From Rubritepida sp. (GTDB lineage Bacteria; Pseudomonadota; Alphaproteobacteria; Acetobacterales; Acetobacteraceae): DNA of 9,220 nucleotides. Both the position numbers and the translations under genes were made by a program. Where the stretch lies: positions 1 through 9,220 of the forward strand of contig JACMRO010000304.1 in NCBI GenBank assembly GCA_014376425.1. Direction: 5' to 3'. Under the pieces are notes generated by a model. It saw only the letters and a list, made by a program, of their open reading frames with translations. It was not told the DNA's origin and did no database searches. Positions 1 to 8,400 of this stretch are shown piece after piece; within the stretch, counting starts at the first letter, position 1; the number at the start of each line of letters is the position of its first letter.

Positions 1-1
1 A

Positions 2-400
2 TTCTTCGCGCTGCTGTTGGGCCTTACTCTCTACACCGCGGCCTTCATCGCCGAGATCGTTCGCGCCGGCATCCTTTCGGTGAACCAAGGCCAGTGGGAG
101 GCGGCGGAGGCGCTGGGCCTCGCGCGGGGCCGGGTCATGAATCTGGTGGTGCTGCCGCAGGCGCTGCGCGTGATCATCCCGCCGATGACCAGCCAGTTCC
201 TCAACATCACCAATAACAGCAGCCTGGCGGTGGCCATCGGCTACCAGGACATCGTCTCGATCGCCAACACGACACTGAACCAGACGGGCCAGGCGATCGA
301 GGGCATCGCGATCATCATGCTGGTCTATCTGACCATCAGCCTGAGCATTTCGCTGTTCATGAACTGGTACAATTCGCGCATCGCGCTGGTGGAGCGGTAA
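2..400 (+). CDS. aapQ: Amino-acid ABC transporter permease, C-terminal part (AapQ/YhdX-like), 5' truncated by window
   Basis: This is the last 132 residues of an inner-membrane permease for polar or general L-amino-acid uptake. The frame is open from base 2, so the true start lies before the window. The EAA loop that docks on the ATPase is visible as GQWEAAEALGL followed by VLPQALRVIIPP. C-terminal membrane segments follow (around IEGIAIIMLVYLTISLSISL), ending in a short NSRIALVER tail. The next gene starts 4 bases after the stop codon, so the two are almost certainly one transcript and probably translationally coupled. Gene order permease-permease-ATPase matches the Aap/Bzt/YhdWXYZ group, where this position is AapQ. 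The family is clear. The symbol rests on gene order and on the partner permease, and the transported amino acids cannot be read from the sequence. Confidence 0.9.
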   Translation, partial: FFALLLGLTLYTAAFIAEIVRAGILSVNQGQWEAAEALGLARGRVMNLVVLPQALRVIIPPMTSQFLNITNNSSLAVAIGYQDIVSIANTTLNQTGQAIEGIAIIMLVYLTISLSISLFMNWYNSRIALVER

Positions 401-404
401 GCCG

Positions 405-1541
405 ATGAGCATCACCACCGACGCCATGCCCCTGCCGGCCACCCCCCGCATGGCCCCCAACCTCGCCACTGGCTGGCTGGGCTGGGCGCGCGCCAACCTG
501 TTTTCCGGCTGGTTCAACAGCCTGATCACGCTGGCGCTGGCCTTCCTGCTGGTGAAGTACATCTACGGCTTCATCGACTGGGCGTTCGTCAACGCCGTGT
601 GGAGCGTCCCCAACGACGCTGCCGGCCGCCCCAACACCCAGGCCTGCCGCGACCTGAAGGGCGTCGGCGCCTGCTGGGCGGTGGTGCGCGAGAAGCACCG
701 CTTCATGCTGTTCGGCACCTATCCCTATGATGAGCACTGGCGCCCGGCGCTGGCCTGCCTGCTGTTCGTGGCCTTGTACATCGTCTCGGCCATGCGTCGC
801 TTCTGGCGGAAGGAACTGGTGCTGATCTGGGCCGGCATGCTGACAGCTATCGCGGTGCTGATGTGGGGCGGCGTGCTGGGCATGACCTTCGTGCCGCAGG
901 ACCGCTGGGGCGGGCTGCCGATCACGCTGATCCTGGCGACGTTCGGCCTGGCCTTCGCGTTCCCTCTCGCCGTCCTGGTGGCGCTGGGGCGGCGGTCCAA
1001 ACTGCCCGCGATCAAGGCGCTGTGCGTGCTGTATGTCGAGCTGATCCGGGGTGTGCCGCTGATCTCGCTGCTGTTCATGGCCAGCGTGATGTTCCCCCTG
1101 TTCCTGCCGGAGGGCGTGAATATCGACAAGCTGCTGCGCGCCCAGATCGCCATCATCCTGTTCGCCGGCGCATACCTGGCCGAAGTCGTGCGTGGCGGCT
1201 TGCAGGCGCTCAGCAAGGGCCAGTACGAGGCGGCCGAGGCGCTGGGCCTCAGCTACTGGCAGAAGACCGGCTTCATCATCCTGCCGCAGGCGCTGCGCCT
1301 GGTGATCCCGCCGCTGGTGAACACCTTCATCGGCTTCTTCAAGGACACCTCGCTGGTGCTGATCATCGGCATCTTCGACCTGCTGACCGCGGGCAAGACG
1401 GCGATCATCGAACCGATGTGGCAGGGCTTCGCCGTCGAGGTCTATGTCACGGTCGGGCTGATCTACTTCGTCTTCTGCTTCGCGATGAGCCAGTACAGCG
1501 GTTCGCTGGAGCGTGAACTGAACAAGGGCCGTCGGCGCTAG
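405..1541 (+). CDS. aapM: Amino-acid ABC transporter permease (AapM/YhdY-like)
   Basis: Complete 378-residue second permease of a general amino-acid importer in the inner membrane. The N-terminal third is the extended portion typical of AapM/YhdY: a membrane segment near residues 38-58, a soluble loop with four tryptophans and two cysteines (about 60-112), then further hydrophobic segments near 114-130 and 137-160. The canonical permease domain begins near 170 and carries the ATPase-docking EAA loop at about 273-303 (GQYEAAEALGL, then ILPQALRLVIPP). Final membrane helices end near 362, followed by a basic tail. Length is close to the usual 380 or so. The ATG at 405 is preceded by GGAG at 391-394, inside the end of the upstream gene, with 10 bases between. 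It pairs with the upstream permease as a heterodimer. Substrate range is inferred to be broad L-amino acids. Confidence 0.93.
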   Translation: MSITTDAMPLPATPRMAPNLATGWLGWARANLFSGWFNSLITLALAFLLVKYIYGFIDWAFVNAVWSVPNDAAGRPNTQACRDLKGVGACWAVVREKHRFMLFGTYPYDEHWRPALACLLFVALYIVSAMRRFWRKELVLIWAGMLTAIAVLMWGGVLGMTFVPQDRWGGLPITLILATFGLAFAFPLAVLVALGRRSKLPAIKALCVLYVELIRGVPLISLLFMASVMFPLFLPEGVNIDKLLRAQIAIILFAGAYLAEVVRGGLQALSKGQYEAAEALGLSYWQKTGFIILPQALRLVIPPLVNTFIGFFKDTSLVLIIGIFDLLTAGKTAIIEPMWQGFAVEVYVTVGLIYFVFCFAMSQYSGSLERELNKGRRR

Positions 1542-1571
1542 GCGCCGCGGGATGAATCAGCGCTGAGCGCC
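1533..1571 (+). other. Palindromic intercistronic segment between the permease and ATPase genes
   Basis: Two short inverted repeats sit at the end of the second permease gene. CGGCGC/GCGCCG (1533-1538 with 1542-1547) flanks its TAG stop codon. TCAGCGCTGA at 1557-1566 is a perfect 10-base palindrome. GGCGCT at 1534-1539 could instead pair with AGCGCC at 1566-1571, giving alternative folds. There is no T-run, so it does not look like a full terminator. It could protect the mRNA end or tune expression between operon genes. That role is inference only. Confidence 0.35.
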
Positions 1572-1592
1572 CCCCATTAAGGATTGAACGTC

Positions 1593-2375
1593 ATGAGCGC
1601 CGCCGAAACCCTGAACTCCGCCGCCCGCACCGACGCGCCGCCGGCCATCAGCCTGCAGACCGTGAATAAATGGTTCGGCACGCTTCATGTGCTGCGCGAC
1701 ATCAATCTCGACGTGGCCCTGGGCGAGCGGGTGGTGGTGTGCGGCCCGTCAGGCTCGGGCAAGTCCACCATGATCCGCTGCATCAACCGGCTGGAGGAGC
1801 ATCAGCAAGGTAAGATCATGGTCGACGGCATCGAGCTGTCGGACGACCTGAAGAGCCTGGACGCCATCCGCCGCGAGGTCGGCATGGTATTCCAGAGCTT
1901 CAACCTGTTCCCGCACCTCACCATCCTGGAGAATTGCACCCTGGCGCCGATCTGGGTACGCAAGATGCCCAAGCGCCAGGCCGAGGAACTGGCAATGGAA
2001 TACCTCGAACGGGTGCGTATCCCTGAGCAGGCGGGCAAATATCCGGGCCAGCTCTCCGGCGGCCAGCAGCAGCGCGTCGCCATCGCCCGCGCGCTGTGCA
2101 TGAAGCCCAAAATCATGCTGTTCGACGAGCCGACCTCGGCGCTCGACCCCGAGATGATCAAGGAGGTGCTGGACACCATGGTGATGCTGGCCGAGACCGG
2201 CATGACCATGATCGTCGTGACGCATGAGATGGGCTTCGCGCGGCAGGTGGCCGACCGGGTGGTGTTCATGGACCGCGGCGAGATCGTCGAATCGGGCGAA
2301 CCGAACAGCCTGTTCGAGAACCCGCAGACGGAGCGGCTGCAACTGTTCCTGAGCCAGATCTTGCGCGGGCACTGA
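1593..2375 (+). CDS. aapP: Amino-acid ABC transporter ATP-binding protein (AapP/GlnQ family)
   Basis: Cytoplasmic ATPase of 260 residues that powers the two permeases encoded just upstream. All nucleotide-binding motifs are intact: Walker A GPSGSGKS at 51-58, Q-loop glutamine Q101 in VFQSFNLFPHL, signature LSGGQ at 154-158, Walker B IMLFDE at 174-179, D-loop SALD, and switch histidine H211 in VVTHEM. Length and motifs are typical of the polar amino-acid uptake subfamily. I chose ATG 1593 over the in-frame TTG at 1584 because AAGGA at 1579-1583 sits 9 bases before the ATG but directly abuts the TTG, where it could not work. The gene lies 51 bases after the second permease on the same strand and closes the transporter operon. 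The symbol is inferred from operon context. Confidence 0.95.
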   Translation: MSAAETLNSAARTDAPPAISLQTVNKWFGTLHVLRDINLDVALGERVVVCGPSGSGKSTMIRCINRLEEHQQGKIMVDGIELSDDLKSLDAIRREVGMVFQSFNLFPHLTILENCTLAPIWVRKMPKRQAEELAMEYLERVRIPEQAGKYPGQLSGGQQQRVAIARALCMKPKIMLFDEPTSALDPEMIKEVLDTMVMLAETGMTMIVVTHEMGFARQVADRVVFMDRGEIVESGEPNSLFENPQTERLQLFLSQILRGH

Positions 2376-2376
2376 C

Positions 2377-2408
2377 GCGCCTGATGGCGCAGCACCGGGG
2401 CGCGTGCT
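2377..2408 (+). terminator. Weak stem-loops after the ABC transporter operon
   Basis: Immediately after the ATPase stop codon, GCGCC-TGAT-GGCGC (2377-2390) can form a 5-bp stem with a 4-base loop. AGCAC at 2391-2395 can pair with GTGCT at 2404-2408 around an 8-base loop. Neither stem is followed by a T-run. This could be a weak or factor-assisted terminator, and readthrough into hpnH remains possible. Confidence 0.3.
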
Positions 2409-2452
2409 AGACAGCGTCCTTTCCGCGTCCGATTCTTGGAGCAGTCACCTTT
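2405..2452 (+). promoter_or_regulatory. Possible hpnH leader with CTAG-type -10-like element and RBS
   Basis: TGCTAGACA at 2405-2413 resembles a degenerate -10 region. CTAG is very rare in this window and falls here between genes. I see no good -35 match at the right distance, so a promoter is only a possibility. GGAG at 2438-2441 is the likely ribosome binding site, 11 bases before the ATG at 2453, which is slightly long spacing. Confidence 0.3.
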
Positions 2453-3610
2453 ATGGGTATCCCTCTCGCGCAGCAGGCCAAGGTGGCCGCCTACGTGCTG
2501 AAGCAGCAGCTAATGGGCCGCAAGCGCTTCCCGCTGGTGTTGATGCTGGAGCCGCTGTTCCGTTGCAACCTGGCCTGCGCCGGCTGCGGCAAGATCGACT
2601 ATCCCGACGCGATCCTTAACAAGCGCCTTTCGGTCGAGGACAGCCTGAACGCCGCCATCGAATGCGGTGCACCGGTCGTGGCCATCGCCGGTGGCGAGCC
2701 GCTGTTGCACAAGGAGATGCCGCAGATCGTGGAGGGCCTGCTGAAGCAGGGCCGCATCGTCATTCTCTGCACCAACGCGCTGCTGCTCGAGAAGCGGATG
2801 GACGCTTACAAGCCGCACCCCCGCTTCATCTGGGACATCCACCTGGATGGCGACCAGGCGCAGCATGACTGGGCGGTAAGCCAGGAAGGTGTGTACGTCC
2901 GCGCCGTCGAGGCGCTGCGCAAGGTGCGGGCGCTTGGCTTCCGCACCGCCATCAACTGCACCTTGTTCAACAACGCCGACCCCGAGCGCACCGCGAAGTT
3001 CTTCGACGATGTAACCGCGATGGGCGTCGACAACATCATGCTCAGCCCGGGCTACGCCTATGAGCGGGCGCCGAACCAGCAGCATTTCCTCAATCGACAG
3101 AAAACCAAGGAACTGTTCCGCGACGTGTTCAGCCGCAACAAGGCCGACACCAAGTGGCGCATGGGCAATTCGCCCCTGTTCCTGGATTTCCTGGCCGGCA
3201 ACCAGACCTATGCCTGCACGCCCTGGGGCAACCCCACCCGCAATGTCTTCGGCTGGCAGCGCCCCTGCTACCTGCTGGGCGAGGGCTACGCGAAGACTTT
3301 CGCCGAGCTCATGGACAGCACCGAGTGGGACAAATACGGCGTCGGCAATTACGAGAAGTGCGCCGACTGCATGGTGCATAGCGGGTTCGAGGCGACCGCG
3401 GCGATCGATGCCATCCGCCGCCCCTGGAAGGCGGTCGCCGCACAGCTGCGCGGTCCCCGGACCGAGGGCCCGTTCGCGCCGGAGATCGATATATCGAACC
3501 AACGCCCGGCCGAATTCGTCTTCTCGGCGCATGTCCAGCAAGCGATGAACGACATGGCGCATCAGCCCAAGCACGGCCCCAGCGCGGTGCCGACCCAGGC
3601 GGCCGAGTAG
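2453..3610 (+). CDS. hpnH: Adenosyl-hopene transferase HpnH (radical SAM)
   Basis: 385-residue radical S-adenosylmethionine enzyme. In the known family it adds the 5'-deoxyadenosyl radical to diploptene to give adenosylhopane, the first step toward C35 bacteriohopanepolyols. The 4Fe-4S cluster motif is CNLACAGC (C38, C42, C45; CX3CX2C), followed by the HpnH-typical GKIDYP. The SAM-binding stretch AIAGGEPLL is at 78-85. The C-terminal portion has further conserved-looking cysteines C255, C272, C303 and C306 (CTPWGNPTRN, QRPCYLLGEG, EKCADCMVHSGFE), as expected of the domain that follows the barrel in this family. The start is supported by the N-terminus, MGIPLAQQAKVAAYVLKQQL then GRKRFPLVLMLEPLFRCN, which matches the family from residue 1. 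The tail after about 365 is low in conservation signals. No other hopanoid gene is visible beside it. Identification is confident. Confidence 0.95.
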   Translation: MGIPLAQQAKVAAYVLKQQLMGRKRFPLVLMLEPLFRCNLACAGCGKIDYPDAILNKRLSVEDSLNAAIECGAPVVAIAGGEPLLHKEMPQIVEGLLKQGRIVILCTNALLLEKRMDAYKPHPRFIWDIHLDGDQAQHDWAVSQEGVYVRAVEALRKVRALGFRTAINCTLFNNADPERTAKFFDDVTAMGVDNIMLSPGYAYERAPNQQHFLNRQKTKELFRDVFSRNKADTKWRMGNSPLFLDFLAGNQTYACTPWGNPTRNVFGWQRPCYLLGEGYAKTFAELMDSTEWDKYGVGNYEKCADCMVHSGFEATAAIDAIRRPWKAVAAQLRGPRTEGPFAPEIDISNQRPAEFVFSAHVQQAMNDMAHQPKHGPSAVPTQAAE

Positions 3611-3613
3611 CCT

Positions 3614-3643
3614 GGCCGCCCCGCCCCGCCGGGCGGGGCGGCC
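3614..3643. terminator. Shared bidirectional hairpin between convergent genes
   Basis: A perfect 13-bp, all-G/C inverted repeat (3614-3626 with 3631-3643) encloses a 4-base CGCC loop on the + strand. It begins 3 bases after the hpnH stop codon and ends 2 bases before the kinase stop codon on the other strand, so it fills nearly the whole 35-base gap between convergent genes. Neither side has a T-run. In high-GC bacteria such hairpins can still terminate or protect transcript ends. The position strongly suggests a terminator used from both directions. Confidence 0.8.
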
Positions 3644-3645
3644 AT

Positions 3646-6600
3646 TCAGGCCAGGACTTCGGCCATCGCACGCTCGACTTCGGCGCGGCCGAAGGGCTTG
3701 GCCACGAAAGCCACGCGGCCATCCATCTGCGGTGAGTCGTTGTAGCCGGTGGCGAAGACCACCGGCATGTCGGGGAACCTCTCCCGCATCCGCGCCGCCA
3801 GGGCGTCGCCGCGCATGCCCGGCAGGCCGATATCGGTGAACAGCACATCGAAGGGCGGGTCGGTCTCGATCAGCCGCAGCGCCTGTTCCGCATGCGCGGC
3901 CGAGACGACGATATGGCCCAGACGCTTCAGCAGGCTCGCACTGCCCATGCGGATGATCGGGTCGTCCTCCACCAGCAGCACCCGCCTGGACACGGCCGGC
4001 GGCGCCCGCAGCCTGGCCGCGACGGTCAGCACCTCGCGCACCTTCCGCGCCAGGGCGTGGCGGGAATAGGGCTTGGACAGCAGCTCCACTCCCTCATCCA
4101 GCCGGCCGCCATGGACGATCGCGTTGTCGGTGTAGCCGGAGGTGAACAGCACGGCGATGTGCGGGCTGCGCTGCCGCACCCGGCGTGCCAGTTCGGAGCT
4201 GCGCATCGGCCCAGGCATCACCACGTCCGTGAACAGCAGGTCGATCGCCGCGCCGCTCTCGATCACCACCATGGCAGAGGCCGCATCGCGTGCTGTCAGC
4301 ACGCGGTAGCCCAGGCCGCCCAGCATCGCCACCACAGTCGCCAGCACCTCGGTATCGTCCTCGGCGACCAGGATGGTTTCGCGCCCGCCCTCGACCGGCC
4401 CCTCCAGGCGGCGCACCTCCACATCCTCGCTCTGCGCCGAGCGGGGCAGGTAGAGCTTCACGGTGGTGCCGTGGCCGACCTCGCTGTAGATCTTCACGTG
4501 GCCGCCGGACTGCTTAACAAAGCCATAGACCATGGAAAGCCCCAACCCGGTGCCACGGCCCTCGGGCTTGGTCGAGAAGAACGGCTCGAAGGCCTGCTCG
4601 ATCACACTGGCTTCCATGCCGGTGCCCGTGTCGGTCACCGCCAGCATCACATACTGGCCCTGGCGCAGCTCCTCATGCTCGCGGACATAGGCGTCGTCCA
4701 GCGACGCGTTACCCGCCTCTATCGTCAGCCGGCCGCCGGCCACCATGGCGTCGCGCGCGTTGATCGCCAGGTTCAGCACCGCCGTCTCGATCTGCACCGG
4801 ATCGACCATGCAGTTCCACAGCCCGCCGGCGATGACGGTCTCCACCTCCACCGTCTCGCCCAGCGTGCGGCGTAGCAGGTCGTCCATGTCGCGGATCAGC
4901 CGGCCAGCGTTGACCACCCTGGGCGCCAGCGGCTGCCGCCTGGCATAGGCCAGCAGCTGGTTCGCCAGCCGCGCCCCGCGGCCCACCGCATCCATCGCCT
5001 GGCTGACCAGCTGCCGCGGCCGCCCGTCCGGCCCCGCTTCCTCGGCCAGCAACTCCAGACTGCCGGAGATGACCTGCAGCAGGTTGTTGAAGTCATGCGC
5101 CACACCGCCGGTCAGCTTGCCGACCGCCTCCATCTTCTGCGCCTGCTGCAGCGCTGCCTGGCTTTCGGCCAGGGCGCGCGCGGCCGCCCGCTCCGCCGTC
5201 ATGTCGCGGCCGACGCCGTGGATCAGCCCGCCCTCGGCCACCGCGGTCCAAGACAACAGGCGCCAGTCGCCGTCCTGGGTGGTGAACCGGCCCTCGAAGC
5301 GCTGCGCCGAGCTGCCGGCCAGTACGCGGTCCACCTCCGCCCGCGCGGCGTCGTGGTCCAACGGGTGCAGGAATTCCAGCAGCGACCGCCCGGCCAGCTG
5401 ATCGAAGCTCCAGCCCAGCAGGCGGCCCCAGGCCGGGTTCACGGCCACGATGCGCAATTCGCCATCCAGCACGATCATCAGGTCGGTGGACAGCCGCCAC
5501 ATCCGGTCACGCTCGGCGGTCCGTGCCGCCACCGCCTCGCTCAGGTTGGCGTTGAGCCGTTCCAGCGCCGCCTCTGCCGTCTTCTGGCCGTGGATGTCGG
5601 TGTTGGTGCCGATCCAGCAGGTGGTCGCCCCGGCCTCGTCCCGCATGGCGGTGGCGCGTGAGATGTACCAGCGCCAGCCGCCGCCCGAACCGACGCGGAA
5701 CTGCGCCTCGTAATTCGCGCCGGCGGCCAGCGCGGCCTGCCATAGCTTCGCCGTTGCCTGCCTGTCGTCGGGATGGATGCGGTCGGCCCATCCATCGCCG
5801 GCCAGTTCGGCCGCCGTCGCTCCCAGTTCCACCAAGGTGCGGTCGTTGAACCAGTCGAGCTGCCCGTCCGGCGTGGCGGTCCAGACCTGGTTGGGCATTG
5901 CCTGGGCAAAGCCGCGGAAGCGGGCTTCGCTGAGGCGCAGCGCCTCCTCGCTCTCCACCCGCTCGGTGACGTCACTGCCGATGACCATGATCGCCCGCAC
6001 CGCGCCGGCCGCATCCCGCAACGGCTCGGCGACGAATTCGACGAAACGCCGCTGCAGCATCCCGCCGGAACCGCGCGACAGCGTGGCCGGCATGGCGGGT
6101 GCCTGTTTGCGGACGCCTGTGGCGTAGATTCTGTCGAGCAGCTCATAGAAGCCCTGTCCCTCGAGCTCCGGAAGGGCCTCGCGCACCGGCAGACCGATCA
6201 GCGGCCGTTCGCCGACAACGGCTGAGTAGGCGGGATTGACGAATTCGTACCGGTGTTCCGGGCCACTGGTCATCGCGATGAAGTTGGGCGCGTGCTCGAA
6301 CATGGCCCGCAGCCGCCCCGCTTCGCTCTGTAGCCAGCGGTCGGCGGTCACCTTGGCGGTGGTCTCCACCACCATGGCCAGCACCCCGCCCGGTTGCGCG
6401 TGGTCGTCCAGAACCGGCGAGTAGTAAAGGTCCATCCAGACCTGCTCGGGCTGGCCGGGCTGGCGGTACAGCGTCAGCTCCTGGTCCTTGAATTGCAGGG
6501 TGCCTCCGGCCAGGCCGGTGCGCATCACATGCTCGTTGAAGTCGACCACCTCGGGCCAGGCCTCCCGCACCGGAATGCCCAACTGCGACAACTGGCGGCC

Positions 6601-6825
6601 GCCGGCGAAAGCGGCGTAGGCATCGTTGTAGATCATGGTGCCGGCCTTGCCCCATAGCAGCACCATACCGACGGGCGAGCGCAGCAGCAGGCTGACGGCG
6701 GCGCGCAGGCTGTGCGGCCAGCCCGCGATCGGGCCAACCGCGCTGCCCGACCAGTCCCGCGCGGCAATCCGTCTCCCCATATCGCCGCCGCCGGCGAGGA
6801 AAGCTAGGCTGTCAGGGTCCGACAA
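3646..6825 (-). CDS. Hybrid sensor histidine kinase with multiple PAS domains and two receiver domains
   Basis: 1059-residue cytoplasmic signalling protein with no membrane segment. Order: an N-terminal PAS-like region (about 35-160), PAS (170-290), PAS (298-415), a helical linker, PAS (438-548), then a HisKA dimerisation helix. Phospho-acceptor H577 lies in LTGGVAHDFNNLL. The ATPase domain carries the N-box (N685, N689), DTGTG at 732-736, FEPFF at 746-750 and GRGTGLGL at 756-763. Receiver 1 has acidic E822/D823/D824, phospho-site D867, T895 and K918. Receiver 2 has E953/D954/D955, D998, T1026 and K1043, so both look competent. The start is TTG at 6825, preceded by CGGAA 6 bases away. The FLAGGGDMGRRIAARDW stretch it includes is a recurring N-terminus in this kinase type, so the ATG at 6780 would cut off conserved sequence. 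The signal sensed is unknown. No dedicated response regulator is in the window. The gene lies 86 bases downstream of glpK on the same strand. Confidence 0.93.
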   Translation of the reverse strand: MSDPDSLAFLAGGGDMGRRIAARDWSGSAVGPIAGWPHSLRAAVSLLLRSPVGMVLLWGKAGTMIYNDAYAAFAGGRQLSQLGIPVREAWPEVVDFNEHVMRTGLAGGTLQFKDQELTLYRQPGQPEQVWMDLYYSPVLDDHAQPGGVLAMVVETTAKVTADRWLQSEAGRLRAMFEHAPNFIAMTSGPEHRYEFVNPAYSAVVGERPLIGLPVREALPELEGQGFYELLDRIYATGVRKQAPAMPATLSRGSGGMLQRRFVEFVAEPLRDAAGAVRAIMVIGSDVTERVESEEALRLSEARFRGFAQAMPNQVWTATPDGQLDWFNDRTLVELGATAAELAGDGWADRIHPDDRQATAKLWQAALAAGANYEAQFRVGSGGGWRWYISRATAMRDEAGATTCWIGTNTDIHGQKTAEAALERLNANLSEAVAARTAERDRMWRLSTDLMIVLDGELRIVAVNPAWGRLLGWSFDQLAGRSLLEFLHPLDHDAARAEVDRVLAGSSAQRFEGRFTTQDGDWRLLSWTAVAEGGLIHGVGRDMTAERAAARALAESQAALQQAQKMEAVGKLTGGVAHDFNNLLQVISGSLELLAEEAGPDGRPRQLVSQAMDAVGRGARLANQLLAYARRQPLAPRVVNAGRLIRDMDDLLRRTLGETVEVETVIAGGLWNCMVDPVQIETAVLNLAINARDAMVAGGRLTIEAGNASLDDAYVREHEELRQGQYVMLAVTDTGTGMEASVIEQAFEPFFSTKPEGRGTGLGLSMVYGFVKQSGGHVKIYSEVGHGTTVKLYLPRSAQSEDVEVRRLEGPVEGGRETILVAEDDTEVLATVVAMLGGLGYRVLTARDAASAMVVIESGAAIDLLFTDVVMPGPMRSSELARRVRQRSPHIAVLFTSGYTDNAIVHGGRLDEGVELLSKPYSRHALARKVREVLTVAARLRAPPAVSRRVLLVEDDPIIRMGSASLLKRLGHIVVSAAHAEQALRLIETDPPFDVLFTDIGLPGMRGDALAARMRERFPDMPVVFATGYNDSPQMDGRVAFVAKPFGRAEVERAMAEVLA

Positions 6826-6894
6826 ACGATGTTCCGTCTGGCTGGCGCTGGAGGGGATATGCCATCAGCACGTAAGTTAAGGTGGTGGATCGCA
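6826..6894 (-). promoter_or_regulatory. Leader and possible promoter of the hybrid kinase gene
   Basis: This is the gap between glpK and the kinase start, read on the minus strand. It holds the most A/T-rich patch nearby (TTAACTTACG, complement of 6871-6880) and a -10-like GCATAT (complement of 6857-6862). I find no good -35 at standard spacing. The ribosome site CGGAA (complement of 6832-6836) precedes the TTG start. A weak own promoter is plausible, but cotranscription with glpK is equally possible. Confidence 0.3.
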
Positions 6895-6911
6895 GCTGAG
6901 CAAGCCCTTGT

Positions 6912-6916
<5 letters not shown>
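6895..6916 (-). terminator. Imperfect stem-loop over the glpK stop codon
   Basis: GCTGA at the end of glpK pairs with TCAGC 22 bases on, and CAAG pairs with CTTG inside. On the minus-strand transcript one A-C mismatch separates the two helices. The TGA stop of glpK lies in the left arm. No T-run follows. It may attenuate transcription between glpK and the kinase or stabilise the glpK mRNA end. The evidence is structural only and modest. Confidence 0.35.
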
Positions 6917-8345
<1,429 letters not shown>

Positions 8346-8400
8346 GGTTTTCCTCTCCCGACACCTATGTCTAGGCTGCGCCATTCACCGGAGATCACCC
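8346..8400. promoter_or_regulatory. Divergent intergenic region between glpK and the amidohydrolase gene
   Basis: Only 55 bases separate two divergent start codons, so both promoters and both ribosome sites must overlap here or extend into coding sequence. On the minus strand GAGAGG (complement of 8352-8357) is the glpK ribosome site. On the plus strand GGAG at 8390-8393 serves the amidohydrolase with 7 bases before its ATG. TATGTCTAGGCT at 8366-8377 is a possible -10-like element for the plus strand. No clear -35 or operator palindrome is visible. Confidence 0.45.

Noticed and set aside
2404..2619. A 71-residue frame starting at GTG upstream of hpnH
   Set aside because: It overlaps hpnH out of frame, has no ribosome site, and its second half is an out-of-frame reading of the hpnH radical SAM region.
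2510..3574. A 354-residue minus-strand reading frame opposite hpnH
   Set aside because: Antisense to the confidently identified hpnH, with no family motif and composition typical of high-GC shadow frames.
3892..4875. A 327-residue plus-strand reading frame opposite the kinase gene
   Set aside because: The translation is unusually rich in H, Q and R and mirrors the kinase codons. No domain is recognisable.
3646..6825. A light-sensing LOV-type PAS domain in the kinase
   Set aside because: No flavin-binding NCRFLQ-type cysteine motif is present in any of the PAS regions.
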